Shown: positions 1 to 6,781 of the stretch, piece after piece
How the letters are laid out: the number at the start of each line of letters is the position of its first letter
Position numbering within the stretch: the first letter of the stretch is position 1
Assembly (NCBI GenBank): GCA_023409615.1
Contig: JAEYRF010000045.1
Location: 1 to 8,786 of the forward strand
Length of the DNA stretch: 8,786 nt
Reading direction: 5' to 3'
From: Bacillota bacterium
GTDB taxonomy: Bacteria; Bacillota; Clostridia; Acetivibrionales; DTU013
Translations under genes and position numbers: made by a program
The notes under the pieces: generated by a model
Database searches by the model: none
What the model was told of the DNA's origin: nothing
What the model saw: the letters and a program-made list of their open reading frames with translations, nothing else

Positions 1-1341
1 GGACTGCATATCAAGATAGTTGGTCGGTTCATCAAGCAGCAGCACATTTGCATTTGAGACAAAAAGTTTCGCGAAGGCCACCTTTATTTTCTCTCCTCCG
101 CTAAGCACCTCTACTCGTTTATGCACCGCTTCTCCCTGTATCAAAAGCCTGGCTAAAATCGTACGGGCAACCGTCTCCTGCTGCACGCTGTCCATCATGA
201 CATTCTTCAGCACAGTTTCTTCAGGCATCAGATTTTCAAAGCCTTGCCGGAAGTACCCTATTCTGGCTTTCGGGACAATATTGATACCCTCATGTCTCGC
301 GGCAATCAGGTTCAGCAGCGTCGTCTTTCCTGAACCGTTTTCTCCCCATAGCGCTGTCTTAACGCCGTTATATACGCTGAAGCCGGTATCCCGAAAGACC
401 GGGACAATTGTGCCATAGTCGAAACTGAGCTTATCACAGGTAATGATAAACCGGTTTGCCGGTGGGTTGGTAAGGGAAAAATCAAGCTTGATCGTTGGCA
501 GTTCCCTCGGCTTCTCCTTGACCTCCAGCTTTTCAAGCCGTGTAATCAGGCTGTTTGCGGCATCATTAATCTTCTCCTGTCTCTCATTGGATTCCCTTGT
601 ATGGAGCCTTGCCTCGGAATTACCCATCCTTTTCGGGGCTTTCCTCATTTTTTTGGCTCTATGTTTTCTGTTTGATATCGCGTCCTCCAGTGCAGTTTTC
701 TCATCAATATATTTTTGATACTCAAGGTCGGCACGTTCCCGCTCCATTTCGCACTGTTGCCTGTAAGATGAATAATTGCCGCTGAATATCCGTATTCTGC
801 CGTCTCTGATCTCAATGATACTGGTGCACAGCGCATCCAGCAGGCTTCTGTCATGGCTGATCAACACGAGGGATTCAAGCCTCTCCAGCTTTTGCTTCAG
901 CAGTCTGATCCCCTCGTAATCGAGGTTAGAAGTGGGTTCATCCGCAAAAAGCAAGACATTATCCCTGCTGAATGCTCCGGCAATTTTGAGTCTTGTTCGT
1001 TCACCACCGCTGAGTGTCTCCCGCTGCAGCTTCTGATCAAGTTCAAATTCCTTTAGCAGCCTTCGTGATGCTCCGGTTTCTTCCACACTCTCCTGTCCGT
1101 ACTCAGTGTCCGTCCCTTCCTCATCAAACTGACGGATGTAGGCCACTTCGCAGTATTGCTTCACATAACCCTCATCAGGTTCAATACGGCCTGATAAAAT
1201 ATCCAGCAGCGTGGTCTTGCCGGATCCGTTCAATCCAACCATTCCAATCCTGTCCCCTGTGTATATCCTTAGCTCATCCATTTCGAAAATCAGCCTGTCA
1301 GCATAGTATTTCTTTATATTTCCCGCTTCCAAAAGCAGCAT
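1..1341 (-). CDS. ABC-F type ribosomal protection protein (Vga/Lsa/CplR-like), partial, C-terminus beyond left edge
   Basis: The minus-strand frame is open from an ATG at 1341 to the window edge, giving 447 residues with no stop. Two ABC ATPase domains sit in tandem with no membrane segments. Domain 1 has Walker A GLNGSGKTT (36-44), signature LSGGE (110-114), Walker B ending ADEPTSNLD (E135) and switch H163. A charged linker rich in Lys, Arg and Glu (about 200-285) is where ABC-F proteins carry the arm that reaches into the ribosome. Domain 2 has Walker A GENGSGKTT (333-341), LSGGE (413-417) and Walker B LLLDEPTNYLD (434-444, E438). Relatives are about 490-550 residues, so some 45-100 are probably missing on the left. 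The N-terminus resembles Vga proteins. Family members bind the ribosomal E site and displace lincosamides, streptogramin A and pleuromutilins. That this copy confers resistance is inferred, though its attenuator-like leader supports it. The ribosome binding site AGGAG lies about 11 nt upstream, inside a terminator stem. Confidence 0.9.
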   Translation of the reverse strand, partial: MLLLEAGNIKKYYADRLIFEMDELRIYTGDRIGMVGLNGSGKTTLLDILSGRIEPDEGYVKQYCEVAYIRQFDEEGTDTEYGQESVEETGASRRLLKEFELDQKLQRETLSGGERTRLKIAGAFSRDNVLLFADEPTSNLDYEGIRLLKQKLERLESLVLISHDRSLLDALCTSIIEIRDGRIRIFSGNYSSYRQQCEMERERADLEYQKYIDEKTALEDAISNRKHRAKKMRKAPKRMGNSEARLHTRESNERQEKINDAANSLITRLEKLEVKEKPRELPTIKLDFSLTNPPANRFIITCDKLSFDYGTIVPVFRDTGFSVYNGVKTALWGENGSGKTTLLNLIAARHEGINIVPKARIGYFRQGFENLMPEETVLKNVMMDSVQQETVARTILARLLIQGEAVHKRVEVLSGGEKIKVAFAKLFVSNANVLLLDEPTNYLDMQS

Positions 1342-1382
1342 AAAAAAAGTCTCTCCTCTCACATCGTTTGTGCAGGAAAGAC
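1342..1382 (-). terminator. Leader terminator / RBS-sequestering hairpin of the ABC-F gene
   Basis: In the minus-strand RNA, GTCTTTCCT (1382-1374) pairs with AGGAGAGAC (1357-1349) as nine base pairs including one G-U. The loop is 16 nt, and seven U residues (1348-1342) follow immediately. The start codon comes directly after the U-run. The 3' arm contains the Shine-Dalgarno sequence, so this hairpin could both end transcription and hide the ribosome binding site. It looks like the default-off state of an attenuator. Confidence 0.8.
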
Positions 1383-1516
1383 CTTGTCAACATAAATAGT
1401 ATGCAGCGTCTGACGATAGTCAGAACGCTTCAAAGCAAGGCGATTGAATGTATAAAAGCCAATCCAGCACAAAGCGGAGCACAAATAACTCCGATAAATT
1501 TAGTTAAGTCGCTGAA

Positions 1517-1531
1517 TTAGCCAATTCTCAT
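1517..1531 (-). CDS. Leader peptide uORF (4 codons, MRIG)
   Basis: ATG AGA ATT GGC TAA lies about 30 nt after the predicted transcription start of the ABC-F leader. A GGCAAGG purine stretch with suitable spacing (about 9 nt) precedes it. The stop codon is embedded in the 5' arm of the anti-antiterminator helix. A ribosome paused here would free the antiterminator strand. Very short leader ORFs are known upstream of inducible ABC-F and erm genes. Translation of this one is not proven. Confidence 0.5.
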   Translation of the reverse strand: MRIG

Positions 1532-1566
1532 TCCGTAATACCTTGCCCTCTCGTTAAGATGAATCT

Positions 1567-1595
1567 ATTGTAACGCAAATGACGAATAAAATCAA
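1567..1595 (-). promoter_or_regulatory. Sigma-A-type promoter for the ABC-F leader
   Basis: On the minus strand there is a -35 TTGATT (1595-1590), a 17-bp spacer and a -10 TACAAT (1572-1567). Transcription would start near 1560. It lies just after the stop of the AlkZ-related gene, so the ABC-F gene has its own transcript. Confidence 0.75.
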
Positions 1596-1628
1596 TCAGC
1601 TATATCTGCAGATTAAGCTATTCTTCTT

Positions 1629-2309
1629 TTAACTCAATTTTAGAATTTTCGCCAGGTTGCCCCTATCTACATTAGTCCCGATTTTTGCGCCGATGTCCAG
1701 GATTGTTTCAATCGCCTCTGCCTGACCCAGGTCTGAACTGTTATCAAGCCATTCCTTTGGTGCCCAGTCCTCAACCTTTTCATATATGTTGATGTACCAA
1801 CCATAGGGCTGGCCGAATTTATCGGTCCGCTGGCGGCTTCCGGCCACAGTTATATAGTATTGCTGCTGCAGTTCGCTGATGGCCGAATCCACTCTGCTGC
1901 TCCCTTTCTTTTTGGTGACGCCCAGAGATCTACGGATCTCACCGGTATCCATCGCTCCATTCTGCTCAAACAGCTTCCACAGCTCCCATGTGCTCTGACT
2001 CACCAAACCGTCATATCGCCGTTCTTCCATAGACTTCTGAGGACAGCATGCACAATAGAATAATTTATACAAACGCGGCGCAACAAAGCCCTTATGTCCG
2101 CCCAGTATGCAGCCGAAGGCCATCTTCTTTTCCTTCGCAGCTCTATCCTTCCAGCGCCATGGATCCGTTTCCGGATCCCCGGTGTACCAGATCCTCCCCG
2201 GTGTCTCTTCTGCTAATGATGGAAAGCCTTCCAATATCTTCGAGAACGCCATAAAGCCCAGTTCTTCCACCCTGCCTATAAATTCTTCATATTTACAAAG
2301 CTGCGCCAT
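1629..2309 (-). CDS. AlkZ-related protein (winged-helix DNA-glycosylase-like family)
   Basis: This is a 226-residue soluble protein with no signal peptide or membrane segment. The composition and the pattern DPWRWKDRA (49-57), followed by a segment around FGCILGGHKGF and an aromatic-rich LYKLFYCACCP, are typical of the short proteins annotated as AlkZ-related in Clostridia. A helical region near 105-150 (LWKLFEQNG through EIRRSLGV to a Ser/Arg-rich turn) looks like a winged helix. True AlkZ/YcaQ glycosylases open DNA interstrand crosslinks and alkylated bases and are nearly twice as long. A catalytic role here is therefore not assured, and the catalytic motif cannot be placed. The ATG at 2309 is preceded by GGGGAGG at good spacing. 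The gene starts 32 bp after the DUF3795 gene and probably shares its transcript. The family assignment rests on remembered resemblance, so it is moderate. Confidence 0.65.
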   Translation of the reverse strand: MAQLCKYEEFIGRVEELGFMAFSKILEGFPSLAEETPGRIWYTGDPETDPWRWKDRAAKEKKMAFGCILGGHKGFVAPRLYKLFYCACCPQKSMEERRYDGLVSQSTWELWKLFEQNGAMDTGEIRRSLGVTKKKGSSRVDSAISELQQQYYITVAGSRQRTDKFGQPYGWYINIYEKVEDWAPKEWLDNSSDLGQAEAIETILDIGAKIGTNVDRGNLAKILKLS

Positions 2310-2341
2310 AAGGTGCCTCCCCTAATTCATGTGCCATTCGA

Positions 2342-2617
2342 TTATTCATCTTCTGCTGCCCACTTTTTAAGCTGCTCTATCCTGGCCCCCGGAGGGTTAT
2401 CTCCATGTTCCTTATCCAGGTAAGAATATGCATAGAGCTGCTCACACGGTAAATCGGGACATTGTCCGCAATGCTCAAAGCCCTTTGTCTGACAGCAACT
2501 CGCGATTGGGCATTCTCCATGAAAGGGGTGGCCATTCGTCTCCACACAGCCCCCGCAGTTGCAAGGCTCCCTGTAGGAACAACTGCTGCAAAGTAATCCA
2601 CATCTTGACTCACACAT
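2342..2617 (-). CDS. DUF3795 domain-containing cysteine-rich small protein
   Basis: This 91-residue protein has 13 cysteines within its first 58 residues: C2, C6, C10, C13, C19, C21, C24, C36, C41, C42, C50, C53 and C58. The opening CGLLCSSCSYREPC and the later HCGQCPDLPCE are the hallmark spacing of DUF3795, a family common in anaerobic Firmicutes and archaea. The paired CxxC motifs suggest metal (zinc or iron-sulfur) binding, but no biochemical role is established. There is no signal peptide and the C-terminal third is charged. The ATG at 2617 follows a weak purine-rich site (GAGGCGGG). No convincing promoter lies in the 84 bp upstream, so read-through from the LtaS-type gene is possible. 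The AlkZ-related gene follows after 32 bp. Confidence 0.85.
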   Translation of the reverse strand: MCESRCGLLCSSCSYREPCNCGGCVETNGHPFHGECPIASCCQTKGFEHCGQCPDLPCEQLYAYSYLDKEHGDNPPGARIEQLKKWAAEDE

Positions 2618-2670
2618 ACAATCCCGCCTCTACATCATTATCTATCGAGCTCCCGCTACATTCCCCCCGG

Positions 2671-2717
2671 AATTGCTATTCCTCTGCATCGTATGAAATT
2701 ACTATTCCTCTGCGTCG
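2671..2717 (-). repeat. Imperfect 21-bp tandem duplication over the stop of the LtaS-type gene
   Basis: Copies at 2671-2691 and 2697-2717 (period 26) match at 19 of 21 positions; the unit core is CTATTCCTCTGC. On the minus strand both copies encode Asp-Ala-Glu-Glu followed by TAG, so the gene's final codons and stop are duplicated just downstream of the real stop. Both differences are transitions, and the one within the coding codons is silent (GAC/GAT). Confidence 0.75.
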
Positions 2718-4897
2718 AAAACCTTCCTGTAATAGTCCATTTCGAGGATTTTTTGCGAATATTTGAACTTATCTGCAACCGTGCGGTTAATAAGCTTCAC
2801 ATATTCCTTATCGGTCTTCGTACCATCCAGGAAGGTAGCCTTACCGGTGGTTGAATTATACATTGCCCTGTCTGTGATCCAACTGCGGTTGGAGAATATA
2901 GTCAGGGCAGGAGAATCCGACAGGATATCAGTTCCCATAAGGAGTCTTGAATCGTAGTCCAAACCAAACAAATTAGACAGTGTAGGAATAATGTCCAAGC
3001 TCGCACATGGCTTTTCGACAATAACAGGCTCCATACCCTTTTTATAAATGATCAGCGAACTTTTATACAACTCAAAATTCTTCTCAACCTGATGTCCCGC
3101 AAGCTCATCCAGATATTTCTTGTCAAGTCCATAGGGGTAGTGGTCGGCGCTGAGAACTATAACAGTATTTTCCGCGACACCTGCAGCCTCCAGCTTCTCC
3201 ATCAAAGATGTCAGTGCAAATTCTAATTCCAGATTGCATGCTATATATGCTTTTGATGTATCCGACAGCGGAAGATCATCGACATAGGATTTATTCTTTC
3301 TGGCCATATGGTTCCCGCCAAAATTGTAGTTCATATGTCCGCTGACTGTCATATAATAGGCATGGAACGGTTGCTGGTCAATATAGTCACCCACCGTTAC
3401 ATCAATCATCTCCAGATCCGATTCCGGCCATGTCTTCTTCACTTCGAGCCCATTACCTACACCCTTGTAATCGTAGCCCATATTGGGATGTGAGAGGTCT
3501 CGCCTGTAATAATCATAGGTGTGGTTGTGCCAGGCCTTCGTGATATATCCCAGCATTTTAAACTGATTGCCCATGACAAATGGCAGGTAGTTATTGGCGG
3601 ATTTGTAGAAGCTCCAGACACCGCCCTTTGGTATCAGGCCGGTACATGCAACATATTCGCCATCTGAGGTGCTGACCCACCAGACAGGATTATAGAAGTT
3701 CTTAAAAACAAAGCCCTCATTTATCATCGAATATAATGTAGGTGTCAGCTCAGGGCTGACAACGTAAGGTGAGAAGCCTTCGGCCGTCAGCATAATCAGA
3801 TTACAGCCATTGAACATGCCCGTGTACTCGTTTGTAGCCGTAGGCTCCACTGTGGAGAAATACTTGTGCATTGAGTAAAGCGGGTCACTCTCTCCGGAAG
3901 CCATCAGCGCTTCAAAATCAATATCCATTACATTGTATGGTTTTACAGTAACAACCGGTTCCTGTGGTTCATCATCATCTGAAGTTTCCCCCGTACCCTC
4001 AGTTCCCGTGGCGGGTTTCCCGGGTACTGCAGGATCGTCCTGACTCAATACTGGCTTTTGTGTGTCATCCGTACTATCTTCATCGCCCGGGAGCTCATCA
4101 ATCAATGTTTTGTCTAACAAAACGCCCTCGCCAATAAGAGTTCCATCCAAATCTTCCTTTAGCTCTCCCAGGACAAGCTTCTCGAAATCAAGACGCATTG
4201 TTGTCATCACGCCAAGCTTGTTTATGGAAAGCTCCGGCGAAGTTTCATTGAAATACAGGTTATACTGTGATACCGGATCATCGCCTGTCAATGTGACACA
4301 TACGATTGCAGAGGAAAAGCTAATCACGCAGAACAGAAGGACAAAGCTCCACTCATAAGTAGTTCTCTCTTTGAAAGCCAGCGTTTTCTTAAAAATCAGA
4401 ATATATGCAAACGGAACGAAAAGCAGCAAAACAGCGATGAAGTTTTTCAAAATCGCCTCAACAACGATATCCCAAAATTGCACTACATCTCCCGCACCCA
4501 TCACAGACATCAATGATAGGGGCGCCTGGAAAATACGGAAATAAATCAGCTGAGTGCCATAAACCAGTGCAGCAAAAAATGTAATTACAGTAACAACGGT
4601 TCGTGCCGCTTTAAGCGGGAATAGGCCAACTATAATTAATAGAACCGTCCCTCCGGACAACGCAAATACTATTGCGAAAAAATAATCAAAGCTGACGTTG
4701 TCAAATGTCCACATCCTGTATAAAAGTTCAAGATAGGCTAACATTAGTATAAAAAAGCATAAAAGCCAATTGTCCGAAATAAGGGCGGAAAGCATACTAT
4801 AGGATTTGGACGTTCTAATTTTTTCAAAAAACTTGTTATCCTTCAATAACTTACTGAGTGGTTCTAAAAAGTCTTCCATACGAGTCCGGTTATTCAC
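2702..4897 (-). CDS. LTA synthase family protein (membrane-anchored phosphoglycerol transferase, sulfatase fold)
   Basis: Numbered from the GTG at 4897, this is a 731-residue protein. Five hydrophobic segments (about 43-62, 71-92, 100-122, 150-170, 183-204) precede an acidic Ser/Thr/Pro-rich linker (about 265-320) and an extracellular alkaline-phosphatase/sulfatase domain, the LtaS layout. Metal and catalytic residues can be placed by motif: E373 in TAEGF, nucleophile T410 in STSDGE, H521 in SGHMNY, and D585-H586 in SADHYPYG. Family members move glycerol-phosphate from phosphatidylglycerol onto glycolipid or a growing polymer at the outer membrane face. LtaS itself is about 650 residues; the extra length is mainly the linker. 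Whether this enzyme makes polyglycerol-phosphate LTA or another polymer is unknown. Start choice: the GTG at 4897 has GGAG 5 nt upstream. An upstream TTG (4921) and a downstream ATG (4879) lack a good site. The gene follows mgtE but has its own promoter. Confidence 0.9.
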   Translation of the reverse strand: MNNRTRMEDFLEPLSKLLKDNKFFEKIRTSKSYSMLSALISDNWLLCFFILMLAYLELLYRMWTFDNVSFDYFFAIVFALSGGTVLLIIVGLFPLKAARTVVTVITFFAALVYGTQLIYFRIFQAPLSLMSVMGAGDVVQFWDIVVEAILKNFIAVLLLFVPFAYILIFKKTLAFKERTTYEWSFVLLFCVISFSSAIVCVTLTGDDPVSQYNLYFNETSPELSINKLGVMTTMRLDFEKLVLGELKEDLDGTLIGEGVLLDKTLIDELPGDEDSTDDTQKPVLSQDDPAVPGKPATGTEGTGETSDDDEPQEPVVTVKPYNVMDIDFEALMASGESDPLYSMHKYFSTVEPTATNEYTGMFNGCNLIMLTAEGFSPYVVSPELTPTLYSMINEGFVFKNFYNPVWWVSTSDGEYVACTGLIPKGGVWSFYKSANNYLPFVMGNQFKMLGYITKAWHNHTYDYYRRDLSHPNMGYDYKGVGNGLEVKKTWPESDLEMIDVTVGDYIDQQPFHAYYMTVSGHMNYNFGGNHMARKNKSYVDDLPLSDTSKAYIACNLELEFALTSLMEKLEAAGVAENTVIVLSADHYPYGLDKKYLDELAGHQVEKNFELYKSSLIIYKKGMEPVIVEKPCASLDIIPTLSNLFGLDYDSRLLMGTDILSDSPALTIFSNRSWITDRAMYNSTTGKATFLDGTKTDKEYVKLINRTVADKFKYSQKILEMDYYRKVFDAEE

Positions 4898-4946
4898 ATT
4901 CACTCCATCAACCTTATGCAATTACAAGGCTTATTTCCATATTTTA

Positions 4947-4994
4947 TGTAGTATTACCACAACAAATCTATTTTATCAGCTTTACTATACTACA
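4947..4994. repeat. 8-bp inverted repeat centred on the LtaS-type gene promoter
   Basis: TGTAGTAT (4947-4954) and ATACTACA (4987-4994) are perfect inverted complements separated by 32 bp. The centre falls at the -10 element, and the right arm touches the -35. It could be a two-site operator or a hairpin that forms on transcripts coming from mgtE. Function is inferred. Confidence 0.5.
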
Positions 4995-4998
4995 TCAA
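4970..4998 (-). promoter_or_regulatory. Sigma-A-type promoter for the LtaS-type gene
   Basis: On the minus strand there is a -35 TTGATG (4998-4993), a 17-bp spacer and a -10 TAAAAT (4975-4970). Transcription would start near 4963, leaving a leader of about 65 nt before the GTG start. The 186-bp mgtE to LtaS gap holds no other gene. No strong mgtE terminator is visible there; the only hairpin is a short ACTT/AAGT stem near 5065-5076, without a U-run. Confidence 0.65.
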
Positions 4999-5107
4999 CA
5001 ATATATTCCAGAAATATTCTACTCGAAGAGAAAAAGGACACGAAGAAGGCAGCTTTAAAGAGTACACTTCAACAAGTACCGTCAAATGTTTTTATCTTCA
5101 GGCAGCA

Positions 5108-6442
5108 TTATAGTATAAATAATTCTGCTAAGTAGAAGTAAATTATTAAAGCGATGGCATCAACTATTGTGGTTATAATCGGACTCGCCATTATAGCCGG
5201 ATCAAGCTTGAACTTTTTGGCTATAAGGGGCAGAACTCCGCCTGTGATCTTTGCGACAATAACAGTAAATAGCAGTGTCAAAGAAACAGTTGCTGCGATC
5301 GCCAACGAATAGCGTTCCAACAAATAGATCCTTAAAAAGTTAACTGATGCGAGAGCAATACCCACCAGAAGGCTGATCCTTATTTCCTTCCATATTACCT
5401 TAAATATATCTTTATAAGACACCTCTCCGAGAACAAGGCTTCGGATTACAATGGTAGATGACTGAGAACCTGCATTTCCGCCGGTATCCATCAACATCGG
5501 TATAAATGCTGTTAGCACAACTACTGCCTTTAGCGTATCTTCAAAGCTTCTGACAATGTGCCCTGTAAATGTCGCAGAAATCATCAGTATCAAAAGCCAC
5601 ATAATTCTTTTGCTGGCGAGCTTGAAAATGCCTGCATTAATGTACTCTTCATCAGTAGGCTGGATAGCTGCCATTCGGTAGATGTCTTCAGTGGTTTCCT
5701 CTTCAATGACGTCAACAATATCGTCAATCGTAATAATTCCAACCAATCTTTGCTCATTGTCAACAACCGGCACTGCAAGCAGGTCGTACTTCTTAAATAT
5801 GTCTGCAATAAATTCCTGATCATCATGGGTATTTACAAATATGGGGTCAATATACATAATATCTTCAATCTTTTTGTCTACCGGTGACAGTACAAGCTCC
5901 TTAAGCGATAACGTACCTTCAAGATGCCTTCCTGCATCCATAATATAGCACGTGTAGATGGTTTCTTTATCGGGCCCGGTTTTTCTTATCCTTTCGAGCG
6001 CTTCACTGACGAGCATCTCCTTTTTCAGATCGACAAACTCTATTGTCATCAAGCTTCCTGCTGAGTAATCAGGATACATCAGAAATTGGTTTATCATTTT
6101 TCTCTCAACATCGCTGGTATTCTTAAGGATCTTCTTTACAACATTTGCGGGCATCTCTTCTAACAAGTCAATCTTATCATCAAAATACAGCTCGGAAATG
6201 ATGTCAGAAAGCTCATTTTCGTTAACCAGTTCAGACAAATTCGCCTGCCGTTCCACCGAAAGGTAAGCAAATACTTCCGCAGCAATTTCTTTCGGAAGAA
6301 GTCTGAAAACAAGCAACGCTTGTTTTTCATCCGTGCTATCTAAAAAATCTGCAATATCCGCAGGCAGAGCATTTTTCAATTCACTCTTTAATAACGAATA
6401 GCTCTTATCAGATATCAATTGGTTAAGTAATATAAAATCCAT
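5108..6442 (-). CDS. mgtE: Magnesium transporter MgtE
   Basis: This 444-residue protein has the full MgtE layout and usual length. A cytosolic N domain of helical repeats (about 20-130) ends in YPDYSAGSLM (123-132). Two CBS domains follow (about 133-195 and 196-252), then a plug helix and about five membrane helices from 280 to the end. The family signature PMLMDTGGNAGSQSS (315-329) and the pore aspartate region (D428 in TTIVDAIA) are intact. MgtE is a dimeric, channel-like Mg2+ importer in the cytoplasmic membrane; Mg2+ bound at the N and CBS domains closes the pore. The ATG at 6442 has an AGGAGG site 8 nt upstream. Most Firmicutes mgtE genes with riboswitches use the M-box, but its conserved core was not found upstream. 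Nothing looks truncated. Confidence 0.95.
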   Translation of the reverse strand: MDFILLNQLISDKSYSLLKSELKNALPADIADFLDSTDEKQALLVFRLLPKEIAAEVFAYLSVERQANLSELVNENELSDIISELYFDDKIDLLEEMPANVVKKILKNTSDVERKMINQFLMYPDYSAGSLMTIEFVDLKKEMLVSEALERIRKTGPDKETIYTCYIMDAGRHLEGTLSLKELVLSPVDKKIEDIMYIDPIFVNTHDDQEFIADIFKKYDLLAVPVVDNEQRLVGIITIDDIVDVIEEETTEDIYRMAAIQPTDEEYINAGIFKLASKRIMWLLILMISATFTGHIVRSFEDTLKAVVVLTAFIPMLMDTGGNAGSQSSTIVIRSLVLGEVSYKDIFKVIWKEIRISLLVGIALASVNFLRIYLLERYSLAIAATVSLTLLFTVIVAKITGGVLPLIAKKFKLDPAIMASPIITTIVDAIALIIYFYLAELFIL

Positions 6443-6467
6443 ATTTATAACCTCCTTTGTTTATGGT

Positions 6468-6568
6468 GTTACCAATTTGCAGCAATAGCAGAGCCCATAA
6501 AATATGAGCTCATCTGCATATAAAATCAACTACCCACAATTGATAATATTATGCTTTAATTTGGTAAC
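6468..6568 (-). promoter_or_regulatory. Structured 5' leader of mgtE (unassigned)
   Basis: GTTACCAA (6468-6475) and TTGGTAAC (6561-6568) are perfect inverted complements that would close an 85-nt loop. Inside, AGCCCATA (6492-6499) pairs with TATGAGCT (6503-6510) around a 3-nt loop. This is extended by GCAG/CTGC (6488-6491, 6514-6517) across a 3-nt bulge. The closing arm ends about 25 nt before the mgtE start. A regulatory role is inferred from the fold and location only; it does not match an M-box. Confidence 0.4.
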
Positions 6569-6638
6569 GGCCATTCAAAAGATTCGTATACACGGCGTTA
6601 GTTAATTGAGCATATTGAGATGTGAGCAGTAGAACAAT

Positions 6639-6666
6639 GCTATACTTATATAACCAACTTTGTTAA
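6639..6666 (-). promoter_or_regulatory. Candidate mgtE promoter
   Basis: On the minus strand there is TTAACA (6666-6661), a 16-bp spacer and TATAGC (6644-6639). It is the best of several weak matches and would give a leader of about 190 nt that includes the hairpins at 6468-6568. Confidence 0.35.
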
Positions 6667-6723
6667 TCGAGTCATGATAAGGACCAGCATCCATTCTACC
6701 ACCCCCAGTATGATCAAAATTTA

Positions 6724-6737
6724 GACTAGCTTTAGTC
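6724..6737 (+). repeat. Short inverted repeat GACTA/TAGTC
   Basis: GACTA (6724-6728) and TAGTC (6733-6737) form a perfect 5-bp inverted repeat with a 4-nt loop, just upstream of the cyclase promoter. It may be a protein-binding site. It is too short for confidence. Confidence 0.35.
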
Positions 6738-6741
6738 ACGT

Positions 6742-6766
6742 TGATTATATGCCTTGACTATAATCA
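6742..6766 (+). repeat. 8-bp inverted repeat overlapping the cyclase promoter -35
   Basis: TGATTATA (6742-6749) and TATAATCA (6759-6766) are perfect inverted complements with a 9-bp spacer. That spacer contains most of the TTGACT -35 element. The 25-bp size and position fit a repressor operator. The regulator is unknown. Confidence 0.5.
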
Positions 6767-6781
6767 TACTTTTATTATACG
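6754..6781 (+). promoter_or_regulatory. Candidate cyclase gene promoter
   Basis: A -35 TTGACT (6754-6759) is followed 16 bp later by TATACG (6776-6781), or 15 bp later by TTATAC. The -35 is strong, while the -10 and spacing are ambiguous. The leader to the ATG at 6876 would be about 90 nt. Confidence 0.5.

Larger units (their letters stand above)
1342..1560 (-). promoter_or_regulatory. Attenuator leader RNA of the ABC-F gene with mutually exclusive helices
   Basis: This is the region between the predicted transcription start (about 1560) and the ABC-F ATG. Three competing pairings are visible. The anti-antiterminator joins GGCTAATTCAGC (1522-1511) to GCTGGATTGGCT (1468-1457), 12 bp with three G-U pairs. 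The antiterminator joins TTTGTGCTGGA (1473-1463) to TCCTGCACAAA (1377-1367), 10 of 11 paired. The third is the terminator at 1382-1349. The first two share 1463-1468 and the last two share 1374-1377, so they exclude each other in sequence. The anti-antiterminator 5' arm contains the upstream ORF's last sense codon and stop. Two local hairpins fill the spacers: CGGAG/CTCCG (1493-1475) and GCGTTCTGAC/GTCAGACGC (1428-1406). The sequence matches show the pairings; the switching is inferred from attenuators known upstream of other resistance ABC-F genes. Confidence 0.7.

Noticed and set aside
20..1343. Several plus-strand open frames of 67-132 codons opposite the ABC-F gene
   Set aside because: The minus-strand frame is continuous over all 447 codons with both ABC ATPase motif sets. 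The plus frames are antisense shadows without ribosome sites.
2377..2613. A 78-codon minus-strand frame overlapping the DUF3795 gene
   Set aside because: It is a shifted frame of the DUF3795 gene, has no family features, and destroys the conserved cysteine pattern.
2660..2676. ATTCC/GGAAT hairpin downstream of the LtaS-type gene as a terminator
   Set aside because: The stem is only 5 bp and no U-run follows on the minus strand.
6570..6720. Possible M-box or other known riboswitch in the mgtE upstream region
   Set aside because: The conserved M-box core was not found on either strand. The GC-rich patch there did not fold into a motif I recognise.
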